Shown in pieces: positions 14,509-18,759 of a DNA stretch of 18,759 nt. Each line of letters begins with the position of its first letter. Within the stretch, counting starts at the first letter, position 1. Under the pieces are notes generated by a model. It worked only from the letters and a program-made list of their open reading frames with translations. It had not been told where the DNA came from and ran no database searches. The DNA comes from Methanomassiliicoccales archaeon UBA147 (GTDB lineage: Archaea > Thermoplasmatota > Thermoplasmata > SG8-5), in NCBI GenBank assembly GCA_002496385.1, contig DAJR01000044.1, positions 26,886 to 45,644 on the forward strand. The letters are read 5' to 3'. The position numbers and the translations under genes were made by a program.

Positions 14509-15144
14509 ATGAACCACGATTGCCATGAGGCCAGCGATGAGGTCATCGCCCGCGGAGCGGAGGCGATCATCCGCAGAGGCGCATGGCACTCCAGGCCGGT
14601 CGTGACCAAGGAACGCATTTCCAAGGCATACCGCGCCAGGGAGCTCGACCACAGGCTGAGAGGCGCGAGGACCAGGTCCGAAGCCCTGCTGATGGCGCAG
14701 GCCAGGAGGGCCGGTGTCAGGACGCCGTACATCTTCGATATAGACATGGCTTCCTGCACCATCACCATGGAATTCCTCGAGGGCATCACGGCGAAGGCCG
14801 CGCTTCAGGACCTCCCGAACAGGATGGAGCTGGCCCGCATAATCGGCAGCCGGGTGGGAAGGCTGCACAGGGCCGACATCGTCCACGGGGACCTGACCAC
14901 GTCGAACATCATCTTCAGGGGCCAGGAGCCGTGCTTCATAGACTTCGGCCTGGGTGAGAAGAGCCGCGAGATTGAGAAGAAGGGCGTGGACCTGCACCTG
15001 CTGAAGGAGGGGCTGAGCAGCGCCCATTCGGAATTCATGGAACTCTTCGATGCGGTCGCCTGCGGCTACGTGGAGGAATACCCCGAGGGCGAGAGAGTGC
15101 TGAGCCAGGTCGGGGAGATCGAGAAGAGGGGTAGGTACAATTGA
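14509..15144 (+). CDS. bud32: Bud32 kinase/ATPase of the KEOPS complex
   Basis: 211 residues from the ATG at 14509. An upstream ATG at 14470 would add 13 poorly conserved residues. Bud32 works in KEOPS with Kae1, Cgi121 and Pcc1 to make t6A at position 37 of ANN-decoding tRNAs. Typical marks are GAEAIIRR near 16-23, the ATP lysine K34 in VTKERISKAYR, the conserved block LDHRLRGARTRSEALL, the catalytic loop HGDLTTSN at 126-133 and DFG at 145-147 in FIDFGLGEKS, with the basic C-terminal tail of the family. Many archaea fuse bud32 to kae1. Here it stands alone and kae1 is not in the window. TTTTTTTA about 27 bases upstream may be a promoter for a leaderless message. The stop overlaps the next start by 4 bases. 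Confidence 0.9.
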   Translation: MNHDCHEASDEVIARGAEAIIRRGAWHSRPVVTKERISKAYRARELDHRLRGARTRSEALLMAQARRAGVRTPYIFDIDMASCTITMEFLEGITAKAALQDLPNRMELARIIGSRVGRLHRADIVHGDLTTSNIIFRGQEPCFIDFGLGEKSREIEKKGVDLHLLKEGLSSAHSEFMELFDAVACGYVEEYPEGERVLSQVGEIEKRGRYN

Positions 15145-15701
15145 AGATATTGTTCGAGACCGGCAACAGGGGCAAGTTGCTCGAGGTCAGGGCGATATTC
15201 GCGGGCCTTGGGCATGAAGTCGAACAGCTGGAGGACGAGTACCCTGAGGTCCAGGCCGACACTCTCGAGGAGGTAGTCGAGGCCGGGCTGAAGTGGCTTT
15301 GGGCGCGCCACCATGCGCCAATCATCATCGACGATTCCGGGCTATTCATCGATTCACTGAAGGGGTTCCCGGGCGTTTACTCGGCATATGTGTACAGGAC
15401 GCTGGGATGCCCCGGGATACTGAAGCTACTGGAGAACGCCAGTGATCGTTCGGCCGAGTTCCGGTGCTGCGCGGGCTACATCGATAGTAGCGGGAAAATC
15501 ACCATGCGGTCAGGCGCGTGCAGAGGCGCGATAATCGGGGAGATGCGGGGCACCGGCGGGTTCGGCTACGACCCGGTGTTCATGCCTGAAAATGAGATAA
15601 AAACCTTTGCCGAACTGGACCTTGAAAGGAAGAACACGATATCCCACAGGGGCAGGGCCTTCGCGAAGCTGGCCGAGGCCATGCAAGGCGTGAAGGAGTG
15701 A
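15141..15701 (+). CDS. rdgB: XTP/dITP pyrophosphatase (ITPase, RdgB/HAM1 family)
   Basis: 186 residues, full length. It hydrolyses ITP, dITP and XTP to monophosphates and pyrophosphate, keeping deaminated purines out of nucleic acids. Motifs are complete: FETGNRGKLLEV at 5-16, the catalytic DDSG at 64-67 followed by GFPGVYSA, GTGGFGYDPVF at 137-147 and SHRGRAF at 168-174. The start is TTG inside the TTGA that ends bud32, a 4-base overlap. The protein begins exactly where the family does (MKILFETGN), which supports this non-ATG start. The gene order bud32 then ITPase recurs in archaea as I recall. The next gene starts 4 bases after this stop. Confidence 0.92.
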   Translation: MKILFETGNRGKLLEVRAIFAGLGHEVEQLEDEYPEVQADTLEEVVEAGLKWLWARHHAPIIIDDSGLFIDSLKGFPGVYSAYVYRTLGCPGILKLLENASDRSAEFRCCAGYIDSSGKITMRSGACRGAIIGEMRGTGGFGYDPVFMPENEIKTFAELDLERKNTISHRGRAFAKLAEAMQGVKE

Positions 15702-15705
15702 GCCA

Positions 15706-16413
15706 TTGGCAGAGAAAGCGAGCCTTGCCAGGAGGCTGACCCTCTTCTTCGTCCCGATAATCGCGAGCGCGGCGTACATTCTAATCATGATTTGGCTGCT
15801 GCCCGACGACCTCATGGCAATCATGGGGCTGTTCCTGCTCAGCTACTTCATCTCGCCCTTCGGCAGGGAGGTGCTCATCCCGCTGACGACGATAGCCCTG
15901 CTGGAACTGCACGGGGCCGGCCATATGGGGACCGACATATTCATGATAGTGGCAACGGTGGTCTTCGTGGATGTGATGTGCTCCATCTTCCTGCTCTGGA
16001 ACCTTGACCTGCTGAAGCTCGTGCCGAGGCTGGGGAATTGGATAGACGGAATCGAGAGGTTCGGGAGGGCCAAGCTGAGAAGGAGCCGGCTGAGGCGAAT
16101 CGGGATGTTCGCCGGCCTCGTGGCTTATGACGCGCTCCCGTTCCAGGGGACGAACGGCGCCGCCTCGACGCTGATAGGGTTGCTGGCGGGAATGAGGAAG
16201 GCAAGGATTTGGCTGGCAGTGTGGCTCGGTTCGATAATCGGCTCGCTGGCTTTGGCGGTGGCCTCGTTCACCATCGGCCAGGAATTTATGATAGACATAT
16301 TCGGCAATGCCTCCTGGAAGGCGACCAGCATACTGCTGACGCTGGGGATACTGATATATCTGATCCTGAGCTATTACAGGCACAGGGTGAGAAAGGAAAC
16401 CGTCCGTACCTAG
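15706..16413 (+). CDS. COG2426-type membrane protein (putative small multidrug export family)
   Basis: 235 residues with about six hydrophobic segments, near 10-32, 36-51, 55-68, 78-100, 165-190 and 207-224. A basic loop (about 118-132) precedes LPFQGTNGAASTLIGLLAGM at 144-163, a Gly-rich re-entrant-looking stretch that resembles the signature of the COG2426/Sm_multidrug_ex family. That name rests on weak evidence and the transported compound is unknown. The start is TTG, 4 bases after the ITPase stop, and the sequence immediately after it (MAEKASLARRL) gives a sensible basic N-terminus. It is probably co-transcribed with bud32 and the ITPase gene. Its TAG stop shares the CTAG tetranucleotide with the stop of the convergent gene. 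Confidence 0.7.
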   Translation: MAEKASLARRLTLFFVPIIASAAYILIMIWLLPDDLMAIMGLFLLSYFISPFGREVLIPLTTIALLELHGAGHMGTDIFMIVATVVFVDVMCSIFLLWNLDLLKLVPRLGNWIDGIERFGRAKLRRSRLRRIGMFAGLVAYDALPFQGTNGAASTLIGLLAGMRKARIWLAVWLGSIIGSLALAVASFTIGQEFMIDIFGNASWKATSILLTLGILIYLILSYYRHRVRKETVRT

Positions 16414-17873
16414 GCTAGCGGAGGAGGCGGGGGGTACTGGATGGGCTTCTGGCAGGTCATGCAGTATGCTTTTGAGAATGCGCACGCCCGATGATATGTC
16501 GTCTGGCAATGGGGACACACATACAGGTCCTGGGTTATCTCGCCGGCGCATATGTGGCAGAGGGTCTTTGCAGCGGGCGCCTGCGTTTGGGCGGTGAACA
16601 GGGAACCGAACGCCAGGAAGCCGGTTATCAGCATCATGCCCATCCAGACATTCACATCCAGCCACAGCGGCCGGCTGATGTCCACGCCTGTGACGTCTAT
16701 TGCGTACAGGGTTTCAGTCTCGATGAAGGAGGTGTTCCACGCGCCATTGTAGAATTCCGCGGGTGACTGCCCCACCGCGAAACCGCCCATGTGGAATGAG
16801 CCCAGCGGGTCTGCGACCACCCAATGCCCCAGCGGGTCGGAGAAGGAGACAATTGCCAGGTCGGTCCGGTAGTAGGACCGGATGCCGGCGGTTGCATTGG
16901 CGAGGTCGGAAAGTGTGTTCCCGACATAGACCGCTGCGAATGCGTGGTCGACCGTGAGGTAGATTCGCGAATTTCCCCCGGCGTGGTGCACCATGGCGGC
17001 CAGGAGCATTGCGTAGTCCTCGCAGTCCCCCGTCATCGATCCCAGGGTCTCGTCCGGCGCGTACCATACGTCGCCCCCGCCGGTATCCTCTGTATAATCG
17101 AGATTGGTATCCAGCCAGTCGAAGATTGCGCATGCCTTCCCCATGTTAAATCCGCCGGACATACTGGCCGTGGCATCATTTGTGGCATCGGCAACTTCTG
17201 GCGAACCGAAATCCACGATTCTGTTTATCTTTGTGAAATACTGTCTGGGATTGAAAGTGAAATCATTCGCCACTGAGCCGGGGAGCTCATGCACTTCGAC
17301 ATTGTGCGCGGAGAACCTGAGCCAGTCATCGCCCTGGCCCTGCACCCGGTACCAGCGGTCGTTGCGATACTGGAGCATGCGTATGCTTATCTGGTACTCC
17401 CAGATGCTGGGCGATTCCGGCGCGCCAATGGCCAGAGCCTTTATCACGTGGGAATTCGCCGGCTGGATCGCAGCGTTGACCCGGACGGAGTATGCATCCG
17501 AAATGCTCGTCCAGGTGAAGGCGGCTTCCTCGAGGAACATGGGCCTTGAATCGTTGTTGGATATCTCCAGCCTCACGCTGCCGCCGTACCCGGCGTATAT
17601 CTCGCCTAGGTAGATCATTACGCTGACATCGGGCCTCGCAGTCGTATTGCCCGCGACGCTGGCAGGCAGTGGCGGGAGGGCTTCGGGGGAATAAGCGCCG
17701 GGAGAGGCCAGATCCGTGCCTGAGAAACCTTCCAGCGCAGGCGTGGTGAGCATGGAATAGGCGCCCATGAGGGTCGACATCACCAGCAGAGCCGTGAAGA
17801 TGCCGGCCATGAGAGTGCGTGACATCGGACTGAGAAAGATGCCAGGGCAGATAATGGTATTGCCTGAATGCAT
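16410..17873 (-). CDS. Membrane-anchored transglutaminase-like protein with C-terminal RING/PHD-like zinc module
   Basis: 487 residues from the ATG at 17873. Starts at 17825 (a neater signal anchor) or 17927 are possible. I chose 17873 because GTTATATC lies about 25 bases upstream, as for a leaderless archaeal message. An N-terminal membrane segment (about 18-42) is followed by an Ig-like beta domain (about 80-200). A transglutaminase-like core comes next, with C284 in GDCEDYA, H310 in DHAFAAVY and D355 in VVADPLG as the likely catalytic triad. A second membrane helix (about 404-428) leads to a cysteine-rich module at 439-475 with spacing C-x2-C-x10-C-x2-C-x4-H-x2-C-x6-C-x2-C, and then a proline-rich end. 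The core should be outside the cell and the zinc module inside, so it may couple surface proteolysis or crosslinking to a cytoplasmic partner. Substrates are unknown. Confidence 0.75.
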   Translation of the reverse strand: MHSGNTIICPGIFLSPMSRTLMAGIFTALLVMSTLMGAYSMLTTPALEGFSGTDLASPGAYSPEALPPLPASVAGNTTARPDVSVMIYLGEIYAGYGGSVRLEISNNDSRPMFLEEAAFTWTSISDAYSVRVNAAIQPANSHVIKALAIGAPESPSIWEYQISIRMLQYRNDRWYRVQGQGDDWLRFSAHNVEVHELPGSVANDFTFNPRQYFTKINRIVDFGSPEVADATNDATASMSGGFNMGKACAIFDWLDTNLDYTEDTGGGDVWYAPDETLGSMTGDCEDYAMLLAAMVHHAGGNSRIYLTVDHAFAAVYVGNTLSDLANATAGIRSYYRTDLAIVSFSDPLGHWVVADPLGSFHMGGFAVGQSPAEFYNGAWNTSFIETETLYAIDVTGVDISRPLWLDVNVWMGMMLITGFLAFGSLFTAQTQAPAAKTLCHICAGEITQDLYVCPHCQTTYHRACAFSKAYCMTCQKPIQYPPPPPLA

Positions 17874-17893
17874 GTTGTCAGCAGAATGGTGTC

Positions 17894-17901
17894 GATATAA
17901 C
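17894..17901 (-). promoter_or_regulatory. Possible TATA box for the transglutaminase-like gene
   Basis: GTTATATC on the minus strand is centred about 25 bases before the ATG at 17873, the spacing expected for a leaderless archaeal transcript. It lies just outside repeat B copy 2. Confidence 0.4.
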
Positions 17902-17928
17902 GATTTGATATGTCTGGGTCTAGGCACT

Positions 17929-18086
17929 GGGGTCTAGGGACTAGGGTCTAGGGTTGTTAACATTTGTTTTATGCTGGCTGTCGACAACAGCCAGCCAGCC
18001 CTAGACCCTTTATACCATTTTCTATGCAAAGACCCCAGACCCTTTACACCATCTTGTGAGCAAAGACCCTAGACCCCGTTACAAAA
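17929..18086 (+). repeat. Repeat B, copy 2: structured G-tract/hairpin/C-tract repeat
   Basis: The same architecture as 119-276, in the same orientation and of the same length. Four G-tracts occupy 17929-17953, with spacers TCTA, ACTA and TCTA. A partial extra unit (GGGTCTAGG near 17916-17924) precedes them. The 9-bp hairpin arms at 17973-17981 and 17987-17995 are identical to copy 1, while the 5-base loop differs. C-blocks start at 17999, 18033 and 18067, again 34 bases apart. It lies between the divergent transglutaminase-like and GNAT genes. The remaining sequence to 18130 shows nothing I can name. Confidence 0.8.
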
Positions 18087-18132
18087 AGAATTGATAACTC
18101 ATCATGCTATGAACAACAATCTAAACATGAGG

Positions 18133-18143
18133 TTATTTATAAT
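18133..18143 (+). promoter_or_regulatory. Probable TATA box for the GNAT gene
   Basis: TTATTTATAAT lies about 30-40 bases before the ATG at 18172, predicting a leader of roughly 10 bases. No clear ribosome-binding site follows. Confidence 0.45.
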
Positions 18144-18171
18144 GCGCCGCGATTGAAGTACAGGCTTTCAA

Positions 18172-18651
18172 ATGCCTGGCAGGTATTGTTTGACAGCATG
18201 CGCCGGTATCAGGTTGGCCCGCGAGGAGGACTTCGAGGGCATCATGAGGATAGAGAACGCATGCTTCCCGGGGGAGCTGGCTTATTCCAGGGCACAGATG
18301 AGGTATCTCGTCTTCAAGTCCAGGAGCGTGACCCTCGTGGAGGTTTCCGGGGGCGCGATGCGCGGGTACATTTCCATGCTTTGCAGACGGAACTCGGAAA
18401 TGGCATGCCTGGAGACAATCGGAGTCCTGCCCCGGTACCGGAGCCAGGGCGTGGGAAGGCGGCTGCTGGAGGCAGCCGAGAAAATCATGATATCTAAAGG
18501 CGCGGAGCGGTTCAGGCTGGAGGTCTCGGCCGGGAACAAGGCCGCGATATCCATGTACAGGAAGGCCGGGTACTCCATCACCGAGACCCTTCCGGAATTC
18601 TACATCTACGACCACAACGGGACCCGGACTGCTTACAGGATGGAAAAGTAA
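18172..18651 (+). CDS. GNAT-family N-acetyltransferase (RimI-like)
   Basis: 159 residues. The acetyl-CoA site is the motif A loop R-S-Q-G-V-G-R at 90-96, preceded by the strand ETIGVLP. LEVSAGNKAAISMYRKAGY at about 116-134 is the motif B region typical of RimI/Naa10-type N-alpha-acetyltransferases. It probably acetylates protein N-termini, although GNAT substrates cannot be read reliably from sequence. The family fold begins at about residue 13 (IRLAREEDFEG), so a start a few codons later is possible. The last 62 bases, with the stop, lie in the left arm of a perfect inverted repeat whose right arm reaches the window end. A second inverted copy of at least the 3' end of this gene is therefore present on the minus strand. 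Confidence 0.85.
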   Translation: MPGRYCLTACAGIRLAREEDFEGIMRIENACFPGELAYSRAQMRYLVFKSRSVTLVEVSGGAMRGYISMLCRRNSEMACLETIGVLPRYRSQGVGRRLLEAAEKIMISKGAERFRLEVSAGNKAAISMYRKAGYSITETLPEFYIYDHNGTRTAYRMEK

Positions 18652-18759
18652 ACTACCAGCCCCTAAAGCGGCTGGCGTTTGTTGCGGGGCTGGAAGTTTA
18701 CTTTTCCATCCTGTAAGCAGTCCGGGTCCCGTTGTGGTCGTAGATGTAGAATTCCGGAA
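18590..18759. repeat. Terminal inverted repeat containing the GNAT 3' end
   Basis: Bases 18590-18653 are the exact reverse complement of 18696-18759 (64 of 64). With one mismatch the arms extend inward to 18590-18663 and 18686-18759 through CCAGCCCC/GGGGCTGG, leaving a 22-base loop. The right arm stops only because the window stops, so the full length is unknown. It is either a real inverted duplication or a fold-back assembly artefact at a contig end. Confidence 0.9.
18661..18700. repeat. Repeat A, copy 2
   Basis: Matches 22-60 through the blocks CTAAAG, GCGTTTG and GGGCTGGAAGTTTA. It overlaps the loop and right arm of the terminal inverted repeat. CCAGCC and GGCTGG inside and beside it could form a smaller competing hairpin. 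Confidence 0.6.

Noticed and set aside
15781..16665. Minus-strand open frame of 294 codons across the COG2426 gene and the next gene's 3' end
   Set aside because: Its composition (Pro/His/Arg rich) is typical of a shadow frame, and it would overlap two well-supported genes.
119..18086. Composite transposon or integrated element bounded by the two repeat B copies
   Set aside because: The enclosed genes include housekeeping functions (bud32, ITPase) and there is no transposase, integrase or tRNA target. Two dispersed copies of a chromosomal repeat explain it better.

Overview
The window looks archaeal, most likely a Thermoplasmatota-type lineage. A free-standing Bud32 kinase, AbrB/PIN toxin-antitoxin genes, TATA-like boxes about 25-35 bases before several start codons, few strong Shine-Dalgarno sites, and giant surface proteins built from NosD, PKD and thrombospondin-3-like modules all point that way. 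I could not test the lineage by a search. TGA, TAA and TAG all serve as stops and protein genes fill most of the window. I saw no tRNA, rRNA, CRISPR array or transposase. The window may be a complete contig, because related repeats lie close to both ends and the right end folds back on itself.

Layout. Bases 1-461 are non-coding: a short repeat A copy (22-60), a structured repeat B copy (119-276) and a promoter. Bases 462-4114 hold a tight three-gene operon: a fold-type II PLP enzyme, a DUF1611 P-loop protein and a PP-loop protein with a cysteine cluster that resembles MurL-type epimerases. Bases 4117-11763 (minus strand) encode one 2548-residue surface protein that fuses a family-5 solute-binding domain to Ig-like, NosD beta-helix, PKD and calcium-binding repeats, a membrane anchor and a small cytoplasmic tail. 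A divergent intergenic region follows, then a PaaK-type aryl-CoA ligase with a CBS-pair gene 4 bases downstream. An AbrB/PIN module (minus strand) follows, with a palindromic operator over its promoter. Next comes a compact plus-strand cluster: bud32, an ITPase gene and a COG2426 membrane protein, the last two with TTG starts. A convergent membrane-bound transglutaminase-like protein with a RING/PHD-like zinc module comes next. Then come repeat B copy 2, a GNAT acetyltransferase and repeat A copy 2 with a perfect terminal inverted repeat.

How the parts work together. The first operon is the best candidate for an undescribed pathway: a PLP enzyme that makes or cleaves an amino acid, a DUF1611 protein (a family with D-glutamate N-acetyltransferase members) and a possible ATP-dependent epimerase suggest synthesis or turnover of a modified or D-configured amino-acid compound. 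The giant protein probably captures peptides or other solutes at the cell surface, although no permease is encoded here. The bud32 cluster is housekeeping (tRNA t6A modification, nucleotide-pool cleansing).

The most striking non-coding feature is repeat B, two about 158-base copies in the same orientation. Each has four G-tracts fitting a G-quadruplex motif, an identical 9-bp hairpin with a different loop, and C-tracts at an exact 34-base period. The G-tract spacers and C-tracts have changed together between the copies so that they can still pair.
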